Below are positions 14,207 through 25,816 of a stretch of 64,000 nucleotides of DNA, in pieces (position 1 is the stretch's first letter; each line of letters opens with the position of its first letter). This DNA is from Cardiocondyla obscurior (taxonomy: Eukaryota > Arthropoda > Insecta > Hymenoptera > Formicidae), in NCBI RefSeq assembly GCF_019399895.1, contig NC_091866.1, positions 2,029,501-2,093,500 on the forward strand. The letters run 5' to 3'. Both the position numbers and the translations under genes were made by a program. The notes beneath the pieces are model-generated. The model saw nothing but the letters and a program-made list of their open reading frames with translations. It was not told where the DNA came from and ran no database searches.

Positions 14207-17200
14207 ATTCTCTTGCATCATCTCTTGCAACCCCGCGCATATTTCCCTGTCTTTTCCTTGCACCGCCGCCCGGGCATTCCTTCTGCTCTTTCCGCCGCGT
14301 CCTTTGTAATGCGCGTTCGTTTGGCTTGACTACGACAATAGAACGAGACGCAGAAATGTTATGTAATTCTAGATGCTAATTGCGTCGCGCGCGGTACCGT
14401 CTCTTTTAACGTCTCCCGCCCACTCTCTTTTGTGTATCATCGGGTCGGCGTTACTGCAAGTGACGGCGCTGTTTGCCAGAAATGAGAAAGAGAGAGAGAG
14501 AGAAGGGCTCGCGTCAAACGTTGAACTCTCGCCCGATTGTCACAGCCATCGCCTGTAATTAGCTCTTCATAATTAAATCTGAAATAATTAATTATTCTGC
14601 CGCTCGGCCGGGAGTACGAATTTATTTAAACTTTATCCCCAATCGCGCTAATTGTGACGTAATTTACACGTAACGGCCGATACGCGCGGCGCAATATTGA
14701 ACCCGATCAGACGGCATTACGGGCGCTCGCGTGGAAATGATCGAGGGAAATATTAGCCAACGGTGAGCGATGTGCTTGTCGTTAAGAGATAACGTTGCGC
14801 CTTTATCTCGTTATCACGACCATCCTAATTTCGCGCTACATTTCATTGCCTGTCTCCCTTCGCCGGGGGTAAGCGATCGCTCATCGGTGGGATATAGAAA
14901 TCGCGATATCGTCGACGATAATTACAACCCTTGCTCGACCAAGGTTTTATCGCCGAAAGCGGTGATTTACATAGGTGCACGCCCCCAAGTCGAGTGACGC
15001 TCCGCTCGATTCGGCTAGGCTGCTACTGGCTTTAACTACGGCGTCCCGGTCTAGAAATACGATGCTCTGCCACGTGCATGCTTTTTGCCGAGGTTATACG
15101 CCCGCGTCTTGAAGGAGAGAACCCCGCCGTGTAATTTGCATCTCGAGCTCCCGCGAAGCCGCGAACCGTCACGTCAAGCCTTCGCGAATTTCGGTCGTTC
15201 GAGAGCGGTCCTTGCGAGGTTTGCGTTTATGTTGGACGTTATTTATATACTCTTAAACGTTTGCCGGGCCGAGTCCATGTCAGACCCCCGACAAACAACA
15301 TCTAGTTGAACGCGACGTCGAGTCCGCCTGGCTCTTCGCTGAGCTGCTCGGCGGAGGTCTTTGCACCCGGCAAGTAGTAGCAGTTCGCTGCTGGTCAGCC
15401 GACGCGCGCCTCGCAGCTGTCGGCCGTTTTTCATCCGCCGCGAATTCTTTTTAAAGTAATTTTTAGTTTCTGCATTTCCGTCTCTGCATTTTTATTTTTA
15501 TAATATAATCAGTCATTAAATTACTAGCGGTTATTACGCCAAAAAAATAATCGACTGGACGTTGTTTCTGCGTAAAACAAAATATTAATTTTATCATTTA
15601 GTTGTTTAATTAATTTATTAATATTAATAAAAAGATATGTAGGTTATTAATTATTTTATGATAGAAAATAATTACGTTATTTGCCATAAAATAACAACAT
15701 TATCAATGGTTCTCTTAAAGCTATGATAAAATGAGAAAAAATTACTATCTGCACGAAAAACATACTTCGCGAAGTATCTACCGGCACGTCTAAGAGTTTA
15801 CAATCTTGTGTATCATATTTATCGTTTGAAGCGGCAGTATTAAACTTAGATTCGCGTGACTCGGCGAATAAACGAACTATAATAACTACATAAGTACATA
15901 AATCTATTTGCTCCTTTTTTTTAAAAAGCAAATATAAATATAAATAAAAAGTTGCAAAATTGCATCTCCTAAAGAAGAAAGAAAGCCTTTTTTGTCTTTT
16001 AAATAACGCTTCTGACATGCTGTCAATTACGTGGCGTTAACGTCAAGAACATAGTGACATAAATAAAAGCCTTTTTGCAGTTTCGCGTACATCACGCATA
16101 CTTTGTCATAAGAAATTGCTTAAAGGAGTGAAGGCTGAGCATTTTTACGCTTTTATAAAAAATATAGGAAAAATAATTATATCTTTGAAAGTACGATAAA
16201 TTCAAATTTATTGAGAAAGAAAAAGGATTACATTTTAGTGTGTAATAAAATAAGAAAGAAAGAAAGGAAAAAAAAATTCGGTAAACGTTGCGAAGGGCTG
16301 ATCTCGTGATGGTAGTTCGCGTTTGAAAGAATTGGCCAAAGTCCAACAATTGTATCATCTCTGACATCAGAGCGACACGATTTCTCTTCTAAAGTGAGGT
16401 GGAGGAAGGTACACAAGGTGCAAACGACCTCGAAGTACCCATGGCGACGTTTACATTTCACTCCACACCACTTAACCGGTGCCTTCGCAGATGCAGGCTG
16501 ATGTCCTCGCGCTGTTCAAACACCACGTATGCCTGCGGAAGGTGTCCTATCGTCTGTTACGATCTCGCTAATTTAACCCCTGGCGTCAATAGACGATTGG
16601 ATAATGTCTCTGTTAATACGGGCCGCCAATTATTACGCAAGGGATATCGCGGACACGGCGCGTTCCTATTTAAAGGATCCGATTAAACCCGTAACAATAC
16701 AATTTCCACCAGCGCACATTTTCTTTCGGAACGGCACGTAACTCCGCGATACGTGGAAATTTTAATTAATAATTAATTTCGCCTAAATAAAAAGATACCT
16801 CTCGTAGAAAATACATTTTATAACCGGAAATAATTTATCAATCGTTACGTAAAAAGGTTATTTTAAATTCATTAATGTTATTTTAAAATGAATTATTTAA
16901 ATACGCTTATGACACGTGTTTATTTTTCCAGTTACGGAAATTGAATGCCGCGTAATAATTTCGCGAAACTCTATTAACATTTTGACGCGTTTATTTAACG
17001 TATTACATTTTAACTTACCAGCTATTTTACTTGAAAGTTTTATTTTCGCTAATGTACGCGATATGTATCCGCTTTTAACTAATAACGGGAGCGTAGTAGA
17101 GCGAGAGGCGGCCGAGATCACGCCTCGGGTACGAAATTAACTCGATTGCGAAAAAGTTGGGGAACGAAGTCGCCCCGAAGTTCGTCGAAAGGCTAAGCAT

Positions 17201-17223
17201 GATCCTTAACGATTTCTTCTGCT

Positions 17224-17391
17224 TTCGGTGAGCGGAACGTTCGGGCTAACTTTGCGATTGCGCAAATTCACTTGCAGAACTGTCGGACTCGTGACCGAAC
17301 GGTGCGGCGGGTTCATGAGAGAAAGAGAGAGCTATCTTCGAGCGTTCGGTGAGCGCGCCACCGCGGCTAACTCGATTTCCATCGAAAGTAG
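17224..17391. repeat. diverged local repeat, copies 1 and 2
   Basis: TTCGGTGAGCG followed nine bases later by GGCTAACT occurs at 17224-17251 and again, with identical internal spacing, at 17345-17372, an offset of 121 bp. The second copy runs into a 25-nt word (17367-17391) that recurs with one mismatch at 18505-18529. The pattern is that of a local duplication decaying by substitutions and indels. No coding or transposon signature is visible in it. Confidence 0.6.
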
Positions 17392-18469
17392 AGACGTGCA
17401 TTTCGACAATCTCGCCGTGCTCGGCGTGTCGGCGAATAAATTCATTACCGAGCCTCATCAAGGATTATATTCTTACCCCGCAAGATGCGGGGCGCGGTCG
17501 AATCGCGAGGGGAAGAACGAGGGAGAGGAGCAACGTCGCCGAGGGAGCTTCGCGCGTGCACGTAGATAATCCCCGGATTTACAATTACATTTTCATAGAG
17601 CGCAAATTGCATTTCAGTCGGCAAACAGCGGGAGAGGGGGGAGGGAAAGGCGGGGCGGGGAAGGGCGGCGAGTTGCGCTCGCGGGCGAAAATTATAGTCG
17701 GCGGATTTCCAACTGAAAATGTAAGTATTGTCCTTAATGATGTTTTGTGGCAACTTCCGGCGCGGCGGATACGTCGCGCCGCTAACTTCGCGACTGCTAT
17801 AAATCTGCTTACGGGATTCACGGGGCGCTCGCGGACCGAATCAGCAAGGCGGCAGTCTAGCAGTCAGCCGGGAAAATGCACGGCGAGATAATTTCCATAT
17901 CAAAACGGTAACGCAGTTCCGTAAATCTGTCGGCGTTTCGCTGCCGTCGAATAACCCACCGCCGTCCCGATGCGGCCAGTTACTCCGTAAACGAGGACAA
18001 ACCGGCGTAATTGCGTTTTGTTCATAAATCCGAGCGGCGCGCGTACGTTTTTCCGCGCGGAATAAAAATACAGCGCGGGGGAGGGTTTCATTTTTATCGC
18101 CGCGGGAATTGAAATTATCTTCATATTTTTTAAAAATGCGTTCAACGGCGAGCGCGTCGTTCTACGCAACGTGGAAATACGTCATTGTGCAAACATCACG
18201 TATCCCGCAAACGCGTCTCGCGTTTCTGTAGAGATAATTGATAAAAATTATCGCGAATTACAATCGAGAGAGCGCGGAAACAAATTATTATCGGTAAGTC
18301 TTCTCGCGAAGTGAGGAGAGTGCTTGGTGAACGAGGCGCGAGAGAGTCTTGGATCTCGGTTCTTCCCAGCGATTTCTTACCGGCGACCTTCGCTCGCGGA
18401 AGTCTCGCGCAAACTTCGCGATTGGGGTAAACTCACTTTCGGAACTCGTCGTCCGCCGTTGAATGAGCG

Positions 18470-18529
18470 GCGGCGGGTTCTCGACGCGATGGCGGAAGCT
18501 GGACCTAACTCGGTTTCCATCGAAAGTAG
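18470..18529. repeat. diverged local repeat, copy 3
   Basis: 18505-18529 matches 17367-17391 at 24 of 25 positions (core TTTCCATCGAAAGTAG). The word GCGGCGGGTTC precedes both, at 17304 and 18470, but at different distances (63 and 35 bp), which indicates indels since duplication. Confidence 0.65.
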
Positions 18530-19200
18530 GAAACACGCGCTCGCCTCATTAGGTAGGCAAGACGAGTAGAAGCGAAGCCGACGCGGCAATAATAGCGGCG
18601 ACGCTTAAGCACTAACTTTTACGCCCAACTCCGCGGAATACTCGGGCCGCATTAAGACTTCAGGCGGGGGCTATTATCGCAACGCGTGCTTGTTAAGAGA
18701 GATGGGTCGCGTGCTAGCCGGCAATTCCGTACTTCTATTAATTATACAGAGGGCCGCGCCGATTCTCCGTACATCCCGTACGAGCAATTTCCAGCCCGCG
18801 TGGAAAAACTCTCGCCGATTTCGCGCGGATGGACCGTCGACCCGGATGATCAACGGGAGCAAACACGAACGCGGAAAAACAATAAGCCGGCGATAGTCGT
18901 TTCGAGATTTAAAAGTATGAGCTGCACGCACGCGAGGCGGAATTTATCGAAAAGCGATAAATCGCCGTTTTTTTTTTTACGTTAATTCGTTCGTCGCGAG
19001 ATGCGACTTTCCCTCTTCTGAGTTTCTTACAATTTTCCCCCTCGAGTCAAACTTGTGCCTTTCATAAATTTGTAGATCGATTCGCTACCGCACAAAGTTC
19101 TATTTCACGAGTTAACAAAATCCTTTTGTTAAACCGGACTAGCTTGCGTTGAATGTATCCATTTTACAGTCGACTTCGGCTTTAGCTGGAGCTCGAAAAG

Positions 19201-19265
19201 GTTCGGAGATTGAATAAGGTTTTACGAGTCGGAAAAGATGATTCGCATTCAGTGTTGCAGAAACG
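19201..19265. repeat. 258-bp-offset direct repeat, copy A
   Basis: 19201-19227 matches 19459-19485 at 23 of 27 positions (shared GTTTTACGA). GTTGCAGAAACG at 19254-19265 matches GTTGCGGAAGCG at 19512-19523, with the same 53-bp internal offset in both copies. The two copies are therefore colinear and 258 bp apart. Confidence 0.6.
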
Positions 19266-19458
19266 GGGTGTCCGGGGAGGGGGGAAGATTTTTCGAACGT
19301 TGACGTAGCGCGCGTCGCGGAGCCACGCGATCTTTAAAATCACAATTTTTGATCGCCCTAATAAAAATCTCGGATCGAGTCGACAGGATTTCTTTACCTC
19401 GCGCGCACCAACGTCATTCTCAACTCGTCTTGTCGCGCCGGGACGAGACTTCGAGGAG

Positions 19459-19523
19459 GCTCGAAGATTCAATAACGTTTTACGACCCTGGAGGCGATTC
19501 TCTCATCGGGCGTTGCGGAAGCG
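19459..19523. repeat. 258-bp-offset direct repeat, copy B
   Basis: Partner of the unit at 19201-19265. Both blocks keep their order and spacing. I saw no third copy at 18943 or 19717, so this is a simple duplication and not a longer tandem array. Confidence 0.6.
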
Positions 19524-20048
19524 ATTCCGAAAACTTTCCACGATGTGGAGGGCCGCGCCGAGAACAATGCGACGCGAGGACGCATTACGCTCGTAAAAGA
19601 GAAACGACGCGACGATGGCTCGTACGCGCTGGCATCCCTTATCCGTAATTTACGTCCTTCGGAACGCGCGTAAGGGTCGTCTTAAAGACGTTCTAGATTA
19701 ATACAACGCGACCGCAGCCCATAACGCGATAGCGACATCAGCCGAGTAAGCACCCTCACGCGGGCCTCTGGGCCCCTGACTTCGAGAGAGTGCCTACGGG
19801 ATATGAAGATCGTTCCGGATTTGGGGTGGCGGGGTGACACGGCTTTTCCCTTGCGTAACATAAGCGCGCCCGAATAATGCCGCCGGGTCGTTCACGCCGG
19901 GGAGTCGTCGATCGACGGCCTCCGAGCGGCTGATTGGAATTATCGGCGGGTCGCCGCGCGACCTCGTCGCCAAGGAGCCGCGATCTCGGCCAGATAACGG
20001 GAGATAAAGGAGATGCGACTGACGTCGAGTATGAGCTGTAAGCCTTCC

Positions 20049-20074
20049 GAGATTCCATATCGGGATGGAATCTC
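20049..20074. repeat. inverted repeat, 10-bp arms
   Basis: GAGATTCCAT (20049-20058) and ATGGAATCTC (20065-20074) are perfect inverted copies around a 6-nt loop. GATTCCATAC follows at 20091, so the arm sequence is partly repeated a third time. Confidence 0.75.
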
Positions 20075-21344
20075 AATGGCGAGTTACGGCGATTCCATAC
20101 GCTCTCCGCAAACCATGGAAATAGTGATATGCGAGCTCGATGTATCTTTCGTACGAATGCGCCGCGAAGTTGCAAAATCAATTGTTATTTACGCGCGGAA
20201 TATATCAATCGCCCGTTAATGTTCGATCAATTAATAGTAAATGGGCTTGTTGGCCCGCGAAGTAATAAGCGTGCGAAAATTGCTAGTAACCGTAATCAAA
20301 TCAATTTGTACAGAAAATCTATAGTATTATTTTTTTTTCTTTAATTAAAAAATTAAAAAAAGACGTTTCTTTCTACAATGTGTATAAAATACTGTATATT
20401 TTTCGCACGAAAATGCGCGTACGATTCACGGCGCGCAATAAAGCACCTCGGTGTAATTTTATGGTGAGTACATTGTTGCACAATGGCACACGTAATTGAT
20501 TACACAGCCCGTAAATTCTCGTTCTCGCTACCTTTAATTCCCGAGTTCCGCCGATTCCGGGGTAGGCGAATATACGCCAGAGATTGCGAGAGTATCGATA
20601 ACATACCGCCTTAGGTCGTCTCGCGTCGTCGTTTGCCCCTAAGTGGCAAACTCGCTCACTTCTCTTGTGTCACGGGAGCAATTGGGTGACTAAAGCACCC
20701 GAATAAATGGATAAGAGCAGGTAAATATATTTCGACGGAGGGTATTTTCGCGTCCCTGGGAGAGTACGTGCAGTCGTTGACCCAAACTACTCGACGTATG
20801 CGTAGCCGTTCGTGATGAGGAACATAAAGAAGCATGAAACGACATAAAAGATGTAGATAAGATGTAAAAAAAAAAAGGAGGGGGGGGGGGAAGAGAAACG
20901 AGAAGCGAAATACGTTCAATGCGGAGTAAAGAAACTGATCGTAAACAAGTAAGGCGACCGTAACTATAACAAAGAGACAGAAAGTGCACAATATTTTAAT
21001 CAATATATCTTCGATAATCTCGGTTGTCTCGTTGCGCCTTGTTCTACATTTCCTTTTTGCGCTTCTTACGAAGCACTCCGTTACGGGAAACGGACTCCTC
21101 GTAGCTCAAATATTGCGGTTGTCGCGGATAATCGCGTGCGCAATTGCCAGGTTTGGATCACAGCCAGACGTGTAATATTCATCGCTCGGCGGCGCCCGTG
21201 CCGCTAAATTAGCGACGGTTACGACGTGCCTGAGCAAACTGTTTAGGCCCGCTTTTATATCCGGCGATTAAGGGGGCTTTCAACCGGGGAGTGCTCTCAC
21301 GAGCCACCAGGAAAGGGCATTGCATTGTTTTATGAAAAGTTGCT

Positions 21345-21364
21345 GATGGATGGATGGATGGATG
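21345..21364. repeat. (TGGA)n tetranucleotide repeat
   Basis: About four and a half perfect GATG/TGGA units in a row. It is a simple microsatellite. Confidence 0.85.
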
Positions 21365-23064
21365 AAGATGCCGAGGGGTCGGACCGCGCTCGTAACGTTT
21401 TTTTATCAGCACGTCGAGAATATTTCGTCTCTCTTTTTTTTTATATTTTTTTTTAAAGTAATAAATGCATTTACACCTCTACTTCGCGCCCAGCGGCTTT
21501 CATGTCGCGCTCGATTTATTCAGCGGCGGTGGAATCCTTCGCAAGTCTTAATTCGGAGCTCGTCAAACGATCGCAGGGGATTAAATTAAATACCTAGTAA
21601 TTGTAAATGTATACGTGACACGTGGGCGAGAAAGATCGTACAAGTCGCGGACACATCGTCAACTGCCCGTTTATAGCGTTTTCCAAATATCTATTAATTG
21701 CATATAATAATTAACAAGCAATAAAGTGTATTGGCAGGATTTTATACGTTCGATAGAAGTCCGTGTTGCACGTTTCGATATCAATTATGTTCCAATTACG
21801 AGACACTCCACGTCGTCGTTATCAGCCCGCTCTCTCGCTCTCTCATCCTCCTCTCTCTCTCTCCTTCTCTTTATAACTTTGGTGCTATATTAATAGACGT
21901 ATAGATACAGGTATCGCGCGCGACAAATTATTGGCATTTAATCACAACTTAACACATCAATAATAATTTCCCTCCCCTACCCTCTCGATTGGAAATTGTT
22001 ACGTCGGAATTAAATATTCTTAACAAATATATTTATTTCCGTTACAATTTAATTCCATTAGATAAACTGGCTCGCGCGCCCGTGCTCGTTCAAAATCGCA
22101 CGCCGAATTGTCGCGCAGACGGAGAAATAAAATTACCGAACGGGTTTTATAAAATTACGAAGAATTTGCGCCGCGCTAGCTGCGGGGGAATTATTCGACG
22201 CGGAGATGAAGGTACGATTGTTTAAATGAAATTGCCGAGTAGTGAAGAACTCGGCGAGAGTAGTTCCGCGCGTCGATGAGAACTTATTGGATTTCTACGT
22301 CGTATTACGAGTTAATTTCAAAACCGTTCCACCCTACGACAGCGGGGCGCAAACGGGCCCCGGCCGTAAAAGACATTAATGCGTGGAGAACGGTTATTAC
22401 AATTATTGAGGCTGCCAAAACGAAATTATCGCACGCTCAACAATCGAGCGCGTGCAACGCGAACTTAGTTTTCCCACGACATGTTACAGGTTAATTCGGT
22501 TAATTGCAAAGCTGGCAGTGTTCTTGTTACGCCGGATGATTCCATCAGCTTGAATTTAATGCTTTGTAACTGCGAAAAACATCTCGCAGTTGTTTCCGGG
22601 TGGAATGAAAGCGCGTACTTTCTTCGTGACGATTATCGCGCAACATTAGACTCAACATTGAAAGGCATATAATTTCGTTTTCATAATTACCCCCGGCGTT
22701 CGCATTTTACAATTGTCGGGTATTTATGATCCTCCGCCTGAATCGTTCGCGCTGTATTTCGGCGATTCGCGCCCGATCGGCAATCGTCGATAGACAGGCC
22801 GGGTGGAGCGTTCGTTCGAGAAAGTATTTCAACTCAATAACCAGCAGATAACACAGGCATTAAACGATTACCGAGTTTTAAACGAAGTTATCGAAAGTTA
22901 GGCGCGGCGAGAGCGCTCTCGGTCGGAGGGGGGAGAGGATTTAATAATGTTTCGCAATATACTGACGGGCGATTCACAGTTCGAGACCGATTTGCATTAT
23001 CACCGTGGCCGGCCCCCGGCGGACGACACTGCGCGAGCAGTCGTGAAATTTATTAGCGAGCGAC

Positions 23065-23066
<2 letters not shown>

Positions 23067-23097
<31 letters not shown>
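23067..23097. repeat. (GA)n microsatellite
   Basis: Uninterrupted GA dinucleotide repeat of 31 nt. In many insects GA tracts can bind GAGA-factor-like proteins, but nothing here shows that this one is regulatory. Confidence 0.9.
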
Positions 23098-23099
<2 letters not shown>

Positions 23100-24207
23100 G
23101 AATCGAGCTGCAGGGAACATTCGCGAGGATTACGATTGCGGGAAACGTGTTCAGCGCTTCGAAATCGTTCGCACGGTTACGGCGAGCGGCGTCGTAAACG
23201 ACAGGGGGTGGGAACAATTCCAGCGAATGTCGCAACGGCGAGGAATTATTCGACCGTAGTCGCAATCGCGATTAATGCCGGCGATGACGCGAAACGCACG
23301 GCCGATACGCGCCTAAAGTACTCGCGGCAAGGAATAACGGGTTAGGTTCGGAGGCTGCGCCTGCTCGTGAAAATCGTCGGCCGACGGTGTCGATTAATCG
23401 AGGCGTCTCGTGGGCGCACGCAGATTTGATATCAACGCGCGGCTCGATATCACACTCCCCGATCTAATCCATTAGCCGCGCTTACCGCACGCGAGAAACC
23501 GAGCCTTTGGGCCGATTTATTAAGAGCGCCGCGGCCAAACGTGAATCAAGCACAAAAGGCACACAGGTGTGTAACAGACATTTCAGTGTCGGCTGCACGG
23601 GTCCTTTGATCAGCCGATGCGCGCCTCCGCGTGAATTAATCTACGGCACCTAGGGTACGGAAGTGTATAGATACCTCCCTTTCGGACTGTAGAGAATTTG
23701 TCTATCTTTTTGCGCGATAAAAATGATAATTTTAACATTTTATATCGTAAACGTGCGGGGAGAGGCGCGTTTGTGCCGCGCAATTCGGGGACCCGCATTG
23801 AATTTCAATGAGGGGGGTTGCTGGCGCAGTAAGAGTAACGCGCCGCGTGAATTTTGTCCCGCGTGACATACGAGGGGCTTAAACAATTTTTTACGCCCCT
23901 CGGGTTCTTACCGTAATAAAGATGTCGTCCGCGCGACGATGGGAAAATCGATAATTCCGTATAAAACTAATTTTTATGGCCGCTGCGGTTGACAGTGATA
24001 ACGTTTCAACCTGACAGTTTCCTCGCCGGTGTCACCGATACGCGCGAGATCGATTAATTGACTTCCGCGTATTTTTTTCCCCCGCGGCCACCGAGTTCGG
24101 CCGTAACCCGCGGCGATAACAATCGGATTGTCTTACGTCACCGCTTGAGAAAATGGAGAACGGCGGTCTCGCGCTAAATTGCCACCGTTGCCGGGATTAT
24201 TTTTACC

Positions 24208-24227
24208 TCGGCGAAGCACTTCGCCGA
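24208..24227. repeat. near-perfect palindrome, 9-bp arms
   Basis: TCGGCGAAG and CTTCGCCGA are perfect inverted copies separated by only CA. No gene lies beside it. Confidence 0.75.
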
Positions 24228-25790
24228 CTAATAATACTTCCATTGATTGCGATTGCGCTGCAACGAATCGCGCAATGAAATTTTCAACCCGAAAATACGA
24301 CAGTATGATCGAATATCGACAACAATAGTAATTGGCTCGTCAACGTCAGCGAGAATCAATTTGAAAGATTCCGCGTGTGAAATTGAAAAAGTTTCTCCAC
24401 CTTTATCTCTGCTAATTGGAACCCGATATACAATGTTAATGTTGGCATTGTCATTTTTTTTCCCCCCCGTACGTATAAGCATATTATAGAAACTTGTGAA
24501 TATATACATGTCAATTAGTCGGCTGACACTTCGTCCGGCGCTCGATTAAAAAACGCTAATATACCTTTATTTCGCACCTAAAGCTTTATTCTTCCCTCCT
24601 CGCTCTACGTTACGCGAGCTCTAATTTTTAATGTATCCCCGGACAACGGCGGGGCCGCGAGTTTAATTTCAGAGGACACCGGTCCGCTTTGATTCGGGTG
24701 TGAGAATTAAAAGCGCCGAAGCGCGCGGTGCGCTAATAATCTCCCGCGAAAAAAAAAAAAACGTAAAAGTCGAAAGAGGCTGCCGGCGCGGGAGATAAAG
24801 TATTCCGCTCCCCTTTTCTCCTCCGTGCCGCCTACGTTTAACATCGCTATAAACGGCAAGGAATTCACAGTGACACCCCGTGCACGTATGCCCAAGTAGT
24901 GCCTCGCGCCCGTAAACAAAGTGAAGTATATACGACTGACGTGCGAGAGCTCGAGATCGAATACAGGGCTCGTGTATGACTCGCAGCGGGGCCCGCCGTC
25001 ATTAAAATTCAAGGGAGATTGGTTTTGATCCGGCAAATCCCGCGGAGAAGCCAGGCGAAACTGTTCCAACAGACGAAAGCCCCTCCGAGCCGCGAGGTGT
25101 CAGAAATGCCCGGAACTTATCGTCGACCGGCGGAAAGGAACGTCCCGCGTTTCGTCCGATGGTGCTCGATTATAGCAGCCAGATCGCGTTGTCGATAACG
25201 CAATCGGCGATCGGAGATATTTTCTACGTTTTCGATGCGGTCTCTTAATCTCGTGCCGAAAGGGCGGCTTCTTTTCTCCCGGAGATCGTTGAAATTAAAG
25301 ACTTAATTCGTTTATAATCGGAGATATGAAAACAATGTAATATTAAAAAAAAAAGTATTAGACAAGTATACGTATTTTAAATTTTTATCTGTCCGCTGAA
25401 AAGTTAAAGACACGTTTCCGTAGTAAGAAGAGTTAAACTGTGACCCCGGCGACCGAGAGGAAATTTATAGATCTCTCTATTCGCCCAAGGTTTACATTTA
25501 TAAAAGATTTAAATTGTTTGCGCAAAATGCCACCGGCTCGTTTATCCGCCGTGTGTATCAAGTGATACGTACGTAACTTTTTCACGGACCTAAATGCGAT
25601 TGACAGATAAACCGGCGTGCACTCAGGTGCAATTTACAGAAATTAGACATTTGTTTCGTCATCGTTTGTAACAAAAACGCGCATTGCGCGCGAAGGGACA
25701 ACGACATTAATCGTATTGAGCGATTACAGGAGGGCATGAAATTCATCTCGCTTTGCGCTGCAAAACGGCAATACGCGGAACAGTAAGTTG

Positions 25791-25816
25791 TTTTTTTTTT
25801 TTTTTTTTTTTTTTTT
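25791..25816. repeat. poly-T tract
   Basis: An unbroken run of 26 T residues, preceded by CAGTAAGTTG. On the minus strand it reads as poly-A followed by CAACTTACTG. It is equally compatible with slippage and with an old retroposon tail. Confidence 0.9.

Larger units (their letters stand above)
9700..17200. other. non-genic stretch with small hairpins
   Basis: No supported gene. The stretch is GC-rich up to about 15.4 kb and then AT-rich (15.45-17.1 kb). A 113-codon minus-strand ORF at 15677-16018 lies in the AT-rich part, but it shows no convincing exon structure and is of a length expected by chance over the window. Visible items are poly-T at 10670-10690 and 13328-13342, (AT)n at 12017-12032, octamer words at 10370, 10871 and 15134, and an inverted repeat at 14184-14206. 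Confidence 0.55.

Noticed and set aside
15677..16018. 113-codon minus-strand ORF in AT-rich DNA
   Set aside because: Rough stop-codon arithmetic predicts about one such ORF by chance in the AT-rich part of the window. It has Phe/Leu/Lys low complexity and a possible acceptor inside it but no donor partner.
16916..17140. 74-codon plus-strand ORF after a TTTTTCCAG acceptor
   Set aside because: The minus strand is open over the same region and the only donor candidate (CGG|GTACGA) is weak.
20656..21003. 115-codon minus-strand ORF with hydrophobic start
   Set aside because: Hydrophobicity comes from AAAG/GGGG-rich DNA read as Phe/Leu/Pro runs. A second frame is equally open.
23340..23365. TTAGGTT word resembling a mariner terminal repeat
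   Set aside because: Similarity stops after seven bases, and no partner end or transposase remnant is nearby.
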